64,000 bases of DNA from Malurus cyaneus samueli (taxonomy: Eukaryota > Chordata > Aves > Passeriformes > Maluridae): positions 34,737,157 through 34,801,156 of the forward strand of contig CM019217.1 of NCBI GenBank assembly GCA_009741485.1. Direction: 5' to 3'. Shown here piece by piece: positions 49,817-62,310 of the stretch. The notes under the pieces are model-generated. The model saw only the letters and a list, made by a program, of their open reading frames with translations, searched no databases and was not told the origin of the DNA. The position numbers and the translations under genes were made by a program. Positions within the stretch are counted from its first letter, which is position 1. Each line of letters starts with the position of its first letter.

Positions 49817-52138
49817 GCCTGGTTTGCACATTATTAATTACCTATTTTGTGAAGAAAGGCAATAGATTTTAAAAGTTAGTAAAATCTTAGCTGAACTAAC
49901 ATAAACACAACTAAAGAGATTTTATAGCAATACACATGCCTGGAAATATAGGATGCAGTAAAACTAACATAAGGCACCATGATGATAGGAACATTATATG
50001 AGTCTGTGCAGAATGAGGCTTTTCATCCCAGCAATGATGTGTTGGCAGAGAAGGGAAGAATGGGAGCTGTCCCTTTTTGAGCTTCTTTATAATCTTCCCA
50101 CTTCTAAAGGAACAAATCTTTTCAAGAGGAGTTTAAAGGTGAAGCAACAGTAGATTGCTTTACAGTTTTGCCCATCTTATTTTTCCACAATCATGTTCCA
50201 AAACAGGAGCCCATGACTCACAGCAAAATGCCTTCCATCCTGTTTTAGTCACATATAACAGTACTTATGCACCCTATCCACTGTCTTTTACAACATCAGG
50301 ATTTTTTCAGCAAAACCTATTTCCTTTCACTTTGCTTATGACATGAAATAATTTCAGCCGTTCCCAGTGGAGATGGAAGCAGCCAAAAAGACAAGAGGTA
50401 CTCCTAGTATTACACAGCTGCAACAGCTGGCAGGTGGAAGTTTTGTCACACATATTTCTACAAATATCTGTTTCACAAAAAGAAAAAAAAGGGGTTTTTT
50501 TTTGGTGCAAATTATATATTTTTAAAGCCCACCATATTTTTGTAATGCTGCTTATTTTAAACTCTTACCATATGCTCTACGAGTGATGCTGGCATATGGT
50601 TCACATAACAATACCATATGTCTGATAATATTTTGCTATATATTATAGCAAACAAACATTTTTAATTTGTAGAGGGATTTAAATTATGTTTTATCTTCAT
50701 TTTTTAGATTTATAAATACTTCTGATGACATTTCTGAAGAAGACTATAAATTCCCCAAACAATTTAATATTTTAAACTAAACATTCAGGGAGTATATTAT
50801 GGCTAAACCCATGCATTCATCACTGTGCAAAAAGACTACAGGCCTTTGGTAAAACATGGAGAAAAAGAAAATAATAAAATTAAAAAAAAATAAAATACGA
50901 TGAAATCATACATTCAAATTACATTGTACTTAAGTAACTCCTGCTTTTAAAATACATATTTACCACTGTCTCATCTGAAAAATAGTGTCGGAAGTGTTCA
51001 GGTTTTTCCTCATTTCTTCTTTTTTATGAGGCTCAGTTGTTTATTGAATCAACAAAGAAATGAGAGATGAACCAAAACCAAACATATATGAGTCTCATCT
51101 TTCTCAAGACAAGATTGCATGTGAAGAGATTAAAGGAGGATAATTCTATATTTGTATAATTTTTTGCTTCTGTTATTGTACAGGGATCCTGCTCAGAGTC
51201 ATTAGGCATCGTTTCCTGTATGATACTTAATTCCACGTACAGAAGTGAAATTAGGAAGAGTGATTTAGAATAAGCCCCTCAACCTAAGCCCATGGAAGAA
51301 GAGAAAATGTAATGTTTGGGGTATTTTTTTTTTTTAATTTTGCAGTGACTTACTTGATGGCTAAAGACCACAGTAAAAATTTGGATGAATTTGACCTCAT
51401 TATGAGTACAGAGACATCAGTGACTTTGGATGATGACATGTGAAACAATAAGAAATAAGGAAGTCCAGCTCTGGCTGGAAGAGACTTTAACCATGGTAGG
51501 TACACTGAAGTTACATTTATCCAAGCAATAACTGATGAAGACCTTGCTGAGAAAGTTACTGGCTTGTGCACATCTAGAATGTGATGAGACAAAAAGAATT
51601 AATAAATTGGTAGACAAGTGGACTGTCCAGGGTTTCCAACAGAGTCAGAAATTTGAAAGGTAACAGAAAACCCAAAGACCTCCGTGACACGGACAGTCAC
51701 GTGGCTGTCAGTAGTTACAGTGACCTGGTATACATGAAGTGGTTACAAAGGAAGGATCAAGAATTCCTTCTTTCAGTTTAAGGTACTTACAAAGCACAGA
51801 GGAGAAATGAGTAATAAAATGGTGTTCAAATAGATGAACTAAAGCTTCCAGAATCGGAAGGTTCTTTCTCTTTCTGCTGTGGAAAATGTTACTCTTCTCC
51901 CTACTGGAGCACAACTGTTCCAGTTATCTCCTACAAGAAAAAGATTTCTTGTAGTTGTCTGTTGTGACAATGAAGCTCCTTGCCCCTATCTACTGAGCAT
52001 GCTATGTGCAAGTGCCATGTACTGCCACCTAATGAAAATAACAGCCTAACCATGATCTAGAGCAAGACTACCCTCACACACATGCAAAATCCCAAACTTC
52101 TGTAACATCAAGAGGGAATTTGCATATATGTATATATT

Positions 52139-52212
52139 TTAAAAAAAAAAACAAACAAAAAAAAAAAAAACAAAAAACTCAACCAAACAACAACTACTAA
52201 CATACAACAAAA
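52139..52212. repeat. A-rich low-complexity tract
   Basis: Poly(A) interspersed with C (AAAC, CAAA and similar). No tail-like polyadenylation signal was noticed immediately upstream. Confidence 0.85.
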
Positions 52213-55200
52213 AAATTAAACCAAACATTTCAACTTTTTCATTTACATAGAAAAATTAAAAAAGATGCAGCTAGATGGGTAGGGAAACTAAGTATTGCTC
52301 TGTTACAACTACTTATTTTCAGACCCACCATCAAAAGAAAGAAAATTCCCTCTTTGTATAACATATACTGTTTGTTCTATAGTATGATTCTTTCAACATT
52401 TTGTTGAATAAAATCAAAGCAATGGAAATCAAAATGTTTCTTTGATGCCTTTTCTGTTTGGCCTTTATACCATCCAGTTCTTCAGGCGGGAGCTTAAACT
52501 AGTTATTGCTCCTAAAAGCATCAATATCAGTCTTACCATACAGCTGCGCCTGCAGTTTGGGTAACTAGCCAGCCTGATGGCTGAAGAGCGACGAACATCT
52601 GCTTTTAGATCTCTTTGAGGTCACTGTCTTTTCAGAGGGTCTCATAATCAAGATGCAAAGGAAGCACAATTGAAATCTAGTGGCATACTCGAAATACCTG
52701 GTGAATTTGAGGGGGAATAGGCTTGAAAAGTATGAATTTTGTCTGGAAGAGAGCCACATATGTAACATGACTGTTGTGAAACTATGGCATATTCTAAAGT
52801 GGTAATGTGGGACAACTGACAGTTAAACCCCTTCACCCAAATCTTTTAAAATTATTTGTCTATTAAGACCATTATTAAGACACAACAGCATTTGAACTAG
52901 CAGCATGTTAGTGATGGTTGAGACTTTCTTTAATCTTAGCAAAGTAAGTAAGATGAGGATAAATATGGTTCCTGATCTAAATCATCTCCACTCTAATTCA
53001 GTAGGTACCAGTTGTCACTAATCTGCACACGGAGTGCTTAATTTGAATGGATTTAAATTACAGTGGAGCCTAGGACTTTATCTTCATAGCACTGACTAAT
53101 ATTATCTCAACATATCTGTCCATGATTTTTTATTTTCTAAATCTAGGCCAATTTCAGTTGGTATTTTTTGCCCCTGCATTCTGAGATTGATGTAGTAATG
53201 AAAAGAAAATTTTCTGATTGTAGAAAAGGCAAGGGTGCATTATATGTCACAGGTAATATAACCAGGAACTCATCTAACAAATAACAAGTCAAGACAAAAG
53301 CCAGATTCCCCTTATAGATTTGTTATGTCCATAAGCAAATTAAAACACAGTCAGAAGTTCACAAAAATGTAATGCTGTGTTTCTGAAGGAAGATGAATAA
53401 CTCCTTTCTTTAAAAACTAATATTTATTTCATACACTGCATCACGAGTTGATTAATAAATCATGTGATAAACAAATACACTTTCTTTTCCCCTTCACTTT
53501 CTTGAAAGACTGCTTAGTTCATATTTTTCTCCTTTCTAGCTTTTATTCTTAACCTGAAGCCAAAAACTTATACTTTTCTCTTATAGTAATCTCAATGCTG
53601 AGATAAGATGAAACAGTTGTTATCTTAGGATTTCTTAACATTTTCTCTGATCAGAACTTTCTACATGGCATTTTTTTTACTAAGGAAAATCTCCAAATTT
53701 GCTTCCCTTCTTCAAAGACTGATCACTTTCAAAAACCAGCAGGTTTCATAGTCTCTACATAGGACTGGACTCACATTCATGTCAGAGTTTGAATCAGCAC
53801 ATATCATACCCCAAAGAATTGGATTCAATTAGCTCACTGAAGTAACCTAAGAAATATTGGAAACTTCTATGAGATCTTCTCAAAATCCTAAGCAATTTTT
53901 CAGGTTTAACTTATTTTTGATCTGAAGAATAGTCGAAGGTTTGTGGATTTTTTCTTGTCAGGACTAAACATGTTGCATATATATTCTAAAAAATAGTGCT
54001 GAAAAACAAGTTCCTGTGTCAATCAAATGGAAAGTTTTGTTTTAAAATTACTATAATGAGCAAGAAAAGTCAGAAATGTCCTTGGCTTTCTGAAATATTC
54101 ATGTAAGTTATACAAAAGTAGCCTAACTTAAAAACATATGCCAAAAGTAGTACTAATGGTGTAGTGGGCTTTTTTATACTACATTGACATCTGTTGCATT
54201 AGTCTACAACACCTTTCTAGTCCTACATAACGTAGTGGAATCAGCCCACTTAGAAAAGGGTTCTGAAGCACAATGGAATGGAATAAAACATGTGAGAAAA
54301 TCTATTAAAATTTTAATCATCACAGTTATTTGCCTGCTTGGAAAAGAGATCATATTATTTCTTTGACCTTTCCATTAGCATTATTTTTCTTAGCAACATC
54401 AAAAAAATTACTGATAGAATCCTTACCAAGATTTTTTTTTTTAATTAACTTCACTTCCAAGGAGACCAAGGACTTTATATTTTTAAAAGAGGACTTTGAT
54501 CTGGAGAGACAGATTAGTCATTGTCCGATTCATTTGCAACAGTATTTTCATTTTAATCTGCTGCAGTGTAGTAGTAAATCTTGTAAGACTAACTTTTAAA
54601 TGCTCATTAATAGAAAATCATCAATTCTCAGTAACAATCCAAAGCTCACCTTTAGTAATGACTTCTGCCATTTTAGTATTAATTTTATGTGTCTTTTCGC
54701 AGATAAAAAAAAATACCTGCTGCCTTAACAGATTTAACATAACAGCTGATCTTTAGTGATACAGCTTGTTTGGTTTTACGAGCATTTATGTTGAAAACAG
54801 TGTGGAGTGTCAGGAGTGGACTAATCATTAAACCCAGGGTTTAATGTAGCAATAGTAGATGGAAATGTTCTCTAAGGATGCAATTTTAAATGCCAGGGAA
54901 TCAATTCGAAGTCAAACACCACTCTGCTTTCTGTCCAACTTCCTGTTGTCCTACTGTCCCCAACAGAGTTCCCGAGCAACTGTGTTCATGTGCAATGATC
55001 CAGGTTGAAGCTGCTTGGCCTTGAACCAAATGTCCAGGAGAAATGGAAATTGTTACAACTATGGAGAACTGGTGACGTGATTCCACGGATCCCTTGTAAC
55101 AAGGCATTTGATCAGATCGGTTGGTTGATGTATTTTCTGTAGCGTCTGTGGAAGTTTCCATCTTTTAGTTTGTCATGTCAGAAGTTGATGAGCTTCATGC

Positions 55201-55784
55201 TAGAGAAGTTTGTGCACAATCATATCTTTTTGCTGAACCAGTTAGTTTTTCTGTTGGTCACAATTTTTCTGTTCTCTGAGGGTACTGACAATCATTCATA
55301 AGAAAAGTAATTTGATTTTATTGCAGCAAAGGATTTCCACATTTCTGCAGAGGCACCTGAACTCACACAGAAGAGCAATCTCTTGTGTATGACACAATAT
55401 TGATGACATCAAGATCATGGACTCCAGATTCTGGCTGCTGCCCTTTACATTGCTATTTCCCCTCAGAAGTAAATGTTGTAGTCACTTCTGTGACAGAATT
55501 ACACCCCCATCTCCTTAACATTTACTAAGTGCAAATAGAGGAGAAAATTGGGATATGGCAAAGTGCACATAGGTATGTTGAACTTCTTAGCCATATGGGA
55601 ATAATACCCTGTAGGGTCTGTCAGCCTCACTGATGTATCTGCTGATATCTGTACAATTACAGTGAAAAGAATCCTACATTTTTAACTAGGCATAAATGCT
55701 ACAAATGTTCACGTACAGTCATCTTTCTTACGACATGGACTTTTGTGCTGGTTGCTTTTCGTTTGATATTTCTTGCTCTTTGCT

Positions 55785-55785
55785 N
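55785..55785. other. Ambiguous base (N)
   Basis: The only N in the window, 49 bp left of the LTR boundary at 55834. Probably a base-call or consensus ambiguity. Confidence 0.95.
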
Positions 55786-56253
55786 TGTTCCTGTAAAATG
55801 TGACTTAAAGAAAGATTTATGGTTTTAAACTATTGTGGTATGTTGACCTTGGCTGGCTGCCAGATACCCATCCAGTTGCTCTCTCTTTACACTCCAGCCC
55901 CTCCAGGATAGGTTGAAAAAGCTTGTGGGTTTAGTTGCCAGTTATCATCAGAGGCAAAACAGACTTGATTTGGGGACAATTAGTTTAATTTATTGCAAAT
56001 TAACAATAAAATAGGATAATGAGAAACAAAGGCAAAACTGAAAAGATCTTCCCCCAATTTCTCCCTCCCTTCTTCCAAAGTTCAGCTTCATTCTCGATTC
56101 TTCTACCTTCTCTCTTCCAAGACAGCTCAGAGAGGATGAGGAGCCATGGCTTGTGGTCAGTTCATATCACTCCTACTCTATCACTCTTTCTTCCTCAAAG
56201 TTTTGTATTGATCAAGCATGAAGTGTCTCCCAAGGGATACAATCCTTCACAAA

Positions 56254-56530
56254 CTGCTCTGCTGGGAGTCCATGGGTTGTACTTGTTCAAGAACTGCTCC
56301 AGTGTGGGTCATCTCCACAGATTACAGCTCATCAGGAGTATACTGCTCCAGTGTGGGTCACCGACTGGCCACAGGTCCTGCCAGGAGCCTGCTCCAGTGT
56401 GGGCTTTCCATGGGCTGAAGCTTCCTTCAGGACAAACCCACCTGTTCCATCAGGGGGGTCCCCCACAGGCTGCAGAGTGACATTTGCTCCACTGCTGTCA
56501 TCCCTGGGCTACAGGAGAGCAATGGACTTC
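56254..56530. repeat. Internal minisatellite of the LTR, about six units of 40-53 bp
   Basis: Units anchored on CTGCTCC or variants start at about 56254, 56294, 56343, 56389, 56442 and 56484. The central three carry CTGCTCCAGTGTGGG. Spacing varies from 40 to 53 bp. This kind of array is a usual part of this LTR type. Confidence 0.75.
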
Positions 56531-56641
56531 TCCAGGATTGTCACAGGCCGTAGGGCGTTCTCTGTGCTGACACATGGAGCTCATCTTCCCCCTCCTTCTT
56601 TACAGACCTGGATTCCTGCACAGTGATTTCTCAATAATTTT

Positions 56642-56660
56642 TCTCTCTCTCTCTCTCTCA
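56642..56660. repeat. (TC)n microsatellite within the LTR
   Basis: About nine consecutive TC units just before CAGCTGCTGCC. It sits in the LTR and may be polymorphic. Confidence 0.85.
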
Positions 56661-56872
56661 GCTGCTGCCTGGTATATTTTACCCTTTCTAAAATCCGCTG
56701 CCAGGGAGGTGCTGCCAGTAGCTGAGACCCTCAGCAGTGCTCTGCCATGGGCTTGTTTTGGAGCTGGATGGAAAATGTTCAGTTCAGCATGGAGCTGAAC
56801 TTGTGTCTGCTCACAGGGGTCACCTCTTCAGCCCATCCTCGGTACAAACTCTCGCCATGTTAAACTGGTCTG

Positions 56873-59269
56873 ATTTTTTTTGGTTTCCACAGAAATTTCA
56901 AAGTAATATAACAATGGAATAAATCTCAAAACGATCATTTCAATTACACAGGGAGTCAAAATATATTCAGATATATGGACAATGTACTCACAATCAGCCT
57001 TTTTTTCCTCTATTCTCTTAAGCTTCTTTTTTTTTTCTACAATTCACTCCTAAATAACTTTCATGAACATCTTTATAATTTACTTCATTTCAACAGAAAT
57101 TTCAAATATTCTTTGATTTTCATAACAATTCTGTTAAATACAGATTTTTAGTTTGAAATCAGGCTTATCCTTAAGAAATATTGACATTCAAAGTATTTTA
57201 GTGCCAACTGAATCACCTTGTTTGATGATAGTTCAAAAGTGTATTGATGCTTATAAAACTGATTATTCATAGTCTCTTATGAATGGCATATTAAGAAATA
57301 AAAATTTTTCCATACTGTAACCAATTTCTATCTACAAGAGTTTAGTGATAAATTAGTTTTCAAAATTATACTTTGATTCTTATCCACTACTATAAATATT
57401 AAGCTCCATAACAATATTAGCAAAATACAGTTTATTTGCTACAATTTTTGGCAGAATTTTACTGCCTTCTGAAATAAAAAACAGGAAGACTAGTATGATG
57501 CTGACACTTTTCAGTCAACTAAAAGAAATGTTTCCTAAGCCAAAAGGAATTTAAAGACAATACAACTGAAAAATCAAGAATCCAAAAAGCTATATTTTTT
57601 ATACTTTCAGTTTTTAAACTTAAGTCCTTTTAAGGGGACTATTTTATCTTCTGCAATCTGCTCAGTTTGGAGCTGCTCCTCAGTTAAGTTCATAACAAAT
57701 AGTGCATGTGACTCATCCTCTCAATCCCAAAAATAAGTCTTCCTTTTTCCTGCAATTTTGCATAATTGGTCTCTGATAAGAGCAAGAGAATTATGCAACT
57801 GTTTGATATGCATTAAGGCAGCTGTTTGAGACATATGTGATTTCAAAAAGTTACATTTCACTTTTTGAAAATAGCTCATCTTTCTCACGATATTTTTAGA
57901 GGAATGCAGGGCCTGGGAACTCAGAACCTGAGGTATTTAAGACAATTTAGGTAAAACTGGATACTGATACAGTGCGTGTTGAAAAATAAATATTTTATTG
58001 CATGAGTTTTGGATCAAACCATATCTAAGTAAGGTTGTACTGGATTATGTCTGATACTCAACTTTAAAGATAAAATGTACTCTGTCATAGGTAAAGTTAT
58101 TGTAAAAACATAATTGTTACAAGAAACATAGACTTCCACCAGGACAGAAACAGACACTTCCACCAAAACTGTAAAGGATTCCACAGCCAATAAATTCCAG
58201 TGCTAGACCCAAATAAAACCTAACCTTTCTTAAAGGGCTATAATATATGTTACAATGGGAGAATGCCTTCATTTTGAAACTGCATTTTACTTGTATATCT
58301 TTTCCAATTTAATTTAAATTGTTAAAAAAGAACAATATCATCAAATTATTTTGTTTCCTTGGATCCATTGCATGTATTTATTCACTGTTGGGTCATCAAA
58401 CCAAAAAAAATCAATCTTTCGCACAGCTCCAGTTAATATAATGTGCCTGCCCTGACCTTCCAAGGAAGCTGTGCATAAACAGGAAATACACATTAAATTT
58501 ATAACCACAATGACAAGATGAAAGAAGGCAATTCTTTAAGATGAACCTAAATAATTTTTCCCTGACCTCTCCTCACACTTCATGCAACAAAAAAAACAGA
58601 TAAAAAGCAACTTGTTTGATTGCTTCTTGCTGAATTGAATGTGGATACAAAAACAATCAGTATAAAGCTGGTCCTCTCTTTCAGCATTTATGTAGTGTTT
58701 GAACAGAAATACATCTGACTTTTCAGCATTATACACATTTGTTATATAAGGCATGCTTTATTAAAGATTCCCAGAAACAACAGGATTTTTTCTTAGCAAT
58801 TTTGCTTTTCCTGCATAGATCTTTCAACTTAGGCAGACTGTACAATATATCAAATAAAACACAAAAAGACAAATATACAACACTGTAATATTTTGGGGAT
58901 TCCAGGGATATGTGTTTAGAAGTTAGGCAATGCCAGAAATATGTAAAACCTTACATGATCATATTCATCACTGGCTATGAATGTATATCACTTTAGCCTC
59001 CTGATTACATAATAGTGCTTTAAGATTCCTTTTTTTTTTTTTTTTTCATGCACAGGATGAATAGCTCTCATTTAATAGAATTCAGTGATATCCTTTGTTT
59101 CTTTTAGCTTTTTGCACTATCTCTAGTCCTAATTTAATGGAGTCAATTGAAACACAGAAGACAGATTTATTAATTTCTGTGGAAAACCTTTCTGTTCCTA
59201 AAATCAAAAAAGTATTGCTAGAACTCTTCATGAGGATTATGCAATTGAATTTATGCCCAGAGTGTTACG
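56873..59269. other. Unique AT-rich sequence
   Basis: No gene or mobile element was recognised. A poly(T) run lies at about 59031-59046. An open plus-strand segment at 59108-59274 has splice-like borders, but its donor falls in the adjoining MIR-like element and was rejected as an exon. Confidence 0.4.
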
Positions 59270-59345
59270 CTGATGTAAGTATTATTATGTCCATTTGACA
59301 GATGCAGCAATGAGTTGTAGGGACATTTCAAAGCCAGAAAAACAT
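59270..59345 (+). mobile_element. MIR-like ancient SINE fragment
   Basis: GATGTAAGTATTATTATGTCC, then ATTTGACAGATG, then CAGCAATGAG, resembles the MIR central part (GAGGTAGGTACTATTATTATCC, then CCATTTTACAGATGAGGAAACTGAG). It is diverged. The 5' part could extend a little further left. Confidence 0.55.
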
Positions 59346-59918
59346 ATCTCCATGCCCAACCATTAGGACCTGATTTTCTAGTACATGATTCCATGTTATG
59401 TTCAAATTGCAGCTGCTGCACTATGGAGGCTTAAATTTATAGATATGTGTGTGTGCCTATAGAGCTCTCAGAAAATGGGAAAGACACGAAATGAAAAATC
59501 ATTTTGTTGCATGATGTTAGCTATCACTTTTATCACAGCAGAATCTACCAAAAGTCAGTTACAATAATGATCCCAGCTGCAATCTCTAGCTTAGGTTTTT
59601 CTTAACCCAAAGATTCCTAAAAAGTAAAAACTTATCTCATTTCTCTGAAGAAGTAACCAAATCTTTGTATGTTTTCATGCTTCTAGACTCTTACAAACTC
59701 CTACAGATTATGCTCAGAGCCAAAATGTGGAATGGATAATTTTAGTCATTCTTTCCTGTTCTTTGAGCAGATTGAAGCAATTGATTATCTTCTGTTATTT
59801 TCACCAGGGTCCTGTATATAAAGAGGCTGTTGCGGTTTTCATAATAGCTCTGACTGACAAAGTACAGTTTTCTTCACGGAAAGCAAGCTTGTTCTTGTAA
59901 GGAAAGCGAGCTCTGATC

Positions 59919-60036
59919 GTCACAGAACCATAAAATAATAAAATGGTTGGAAAGAACTTAAAAGATCATCTGGTTCCACCCCCTGCCAAAACCTCGCCCC
60001 TGCCAAAACTCTGCCTCTGCCAAAGGGCCACCTTGC
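59919..60036 (-). mobile_element. CR1 3'-end fragment with internal 17-bp triplication
   Basis: TCACAGAACCATAAAATAATA, then AAATGGTTGGAAAGAACTTAAA, then AGATCATCTGGTTCCACCCCC, then TGCC, then GGGCCACCTT is the typical reverse-oriented CR1 3' end. The CTGCCAAA word occurs three times at 59983, 60000 and 60017, an exact 17-bp period, where a normal CR1 has one CTGCCATGGGC-type word. Confidence 0.85.
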
Positions 60037-62310
60037 CACTCTGTTCTTTCCAATTAGAGTGTCACTCTCTTTTATCCACCTTTGCCAACTTCTGTTACTT
60101 TCTACTATTAAATGCTTTCTATTTATGCATTTCCAGAGTCGTGACCAAGATGTTCCTCCCAGATGTTGACCAACAACAGCAGAGCATGAGCTCCTTTCTC
60201 CAGAGCTGACTGTGCCCCTTTCAACATTTTCCCATTTCACAGGTTCCCCCTTTCCATTTCTGTAGACTCAAGTACTTCTCTTCCCTTTCATCTATTTGCT
60301 TTGTTTCTGCAGATCAATCTGCTACTCCACTTTTTGCCCAGTCACCTCAGTGTCTGTATCCCTCATGCTCCTAAGAGTCTCATAGTACTATTTCTATGCA
60401 GGCTCCTCACCCACTCAGGATATAACCAGTGCTGTTCATCACTCAGCCTGGTGCCTTTTCCAGCATCAGTCTGAGGCAAGCTTAGCACAAAAAAAGAATT
60501 CCTCTTCTTTTTAATCACAGCTCATAGAAAACTTGCAACAGTTTTCACTGTGACAGAAAAAGCACATACTGTAATAGTTTGCCAATTTGCAGATTCAAAG
60601 CATGAATTAGCCAGTCAAGTGTTTGTATTGGTGTCATTCTTGGAAAGTACTAAACCAGCTTAATCCAAATCATTTCACTTTGCAACAGAGACTCAGCATA
60701 AGAAATTTCAATTTGACTGCTTAGCTTGGCAAAGTCTTAAGTGGCTGAACACAGAATGTTGTAGTAGGAGGCATTGGCTCTTTAATGACTTACAGTCTTA
60801 CAGTTTGTGTGGGAAATAGACTATTCATCTCTGATTTCATTTGCTCCTCCTCTAACTCTTTGGTTATTCTCAACTGCTTAGACAAAATGCTGAAGATATA
60901 CTGAAACACAGCTTAAATTATGAAGAGGTTTTTTTTTCCCATTTTCAACCCAATTTCCTCATACAGTCTAGTGGGCAGACTATGTAAAGAAGCTTAGATT
61001 TTAACCTACTGAAGCAGAATTTGACAAATATTTCTTAATGTTGGTAGGATTTTCCTTTTATTCATATTGAGACAAGAAAATATGATTTCCCCCTTTCTTT
61101 CTTCTTCCCCCTTATTAAAAATCCTTGCTACAACTGTTCAAAATTGATAAAGACATATAAGAGTGGTAAGTAAAAATGTGATGGTCTCTGCTTTTCTATA
61201 ATATGGTCTAAGTGGTGAAACTAACCTAGATTTGTATCTCAAGTATAAGAAATAGGTATCTTTTGTATGTGAATAGACATTCTTCAATGCTCAGATAATT
61301 CTTATTATATACACTCCTAAGTTTCTAAATCCACATTTGCAGCTGTCATTCAGAACCTGTTTATTATGCATGGTACAGTCATGTGCCATATACCAAAAAT
61401 ATTCAGAAGAGGAAAGATTGTGAACATGGTTGGAGATAGTCTCTGACTCTCCTGCATCTAAGGAATCTGAACAGTGTAATCTCTCTCTCCACGCAAGCAT
61501 CTTCACCTCCTCAGCACTTTATATCTGTTCCAATATCCTACCTCATCTGTTCCAAAGCATATGAGTGGAAACTTTTATTTGAGCTTAAAATTGAATATGT
61601 AAAAGTCTAGAACAGTCTAACAAGAGGCCTGAATGCCTAGAATAACAGCAATCTCAGACAAGAAAATATAATTGCTTTTTGTCAAAGTCCAAAATACGCT
61701 TTTCTGTTGAGCTTACCTACAGTATAGTACACTGAAGAATGTATTTCTGTCATATTACTTCCTCTTCACACACCTATTTCAAAAAGCACAAGCTCCTCAT
61801 GGCATCTTAACATTTGTCTTTTAGGAGATTCACCTTTTAAACATGTAATAGAAATAGAAATGAAAGTTATTTCTGCAAATTAATAAGAATCAAGAGATCT
61901 CCCCAGCAGCAGTAGTTGCAAACCCTTAAAACTGACCTTGGCAGCAAAATAATTGCCTTCACTTCCAGCTGAAGAAGTAATGGTCAGAGAAAGTTTAAGT
62001 CCCTTCTGACTATGATTATAATAAAACAAAACAGTGACAGGCTTGGCAAAAAGTTTGTAAAAGCCCTGGAAAGGAAAAGGGCTTCATTAATTCAAGTACT
62101 TGATGAAAAGGCAGAATAAGAAAATTATTATGAGCTTCTGTTTAGAAAAATAGAAGTGTGACCTGAGTTGAGAAAATATCAGTTTACAAAATCAACAGCC
62201 CATGTTTTAAGATTAAAACACACACAAATAAAATGGAAATGAACATAATTATTGCATATAACAATAGTTTAAAAATAAGATGAAAGAAACAAGGTAATAA
62301 TAACAACTAC
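60037..62310. other. Unique sequence, no gene recognised
   Basis: Somewhat pyrimidine-rich up to about 60,480, perhaps a degraded continuation of the CR1 or another old repeat, then ordinary AT-rich DNA. No supported gene was found. Confidence 0.4.

Larger units (their letters stand above)
55834..56872 (-). mobile_element. Solo LTR of a bird endogenous retrovirus with internal minisatellite (ERVL-like), probably minus orientation
   Basis: The left end TGTGGTATGTTGACCTTGGC, followed by TGGCTGCCAGATACCCA, then GCAAAACAGACTTGATTTGGGG, then TTAGTTTAATTTATTGC, matches the known layout of a common bird LTR type. Downstream are repeated CTGCTCCAGTGTGGGTC units, a CTCATCTTCCCCCTCCTTCTTTACAGACCTG string, a CTCTCTCAGCTGCTGCC string and a terminal CTCGCCATGTTAAACTGG. 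On the minus strand an AATAAA lies near 55990 and a TATA-like TAAAATATA near 56677, which supports minus orientation. I found no secure target duplication, so the right end is approximate. The 153-codon open frame at 56019-56480 and its neighbours lie entirely inside this LTR and are not genes. The class III assignment is from memory of this LTR type and is less sure than the LTR call itself. Confidence 0.8.

Noticed and set aside
56019..56480. Longest open frame in the window (153 codons, plus strand), with overlapping frames to 56922
   Set aside because: It lies entirely inside the LTR at 55834-56872 and spans its minisatellite. The open reading comes from repeat composition, not from a gene.
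59108..59274. 167-nt plus-strand segment with good splice borders
   Set aside because: Its donor site is part of a MIR-like SINE and the codon mix is not convincing. Kept only as a possible exonisation finding.
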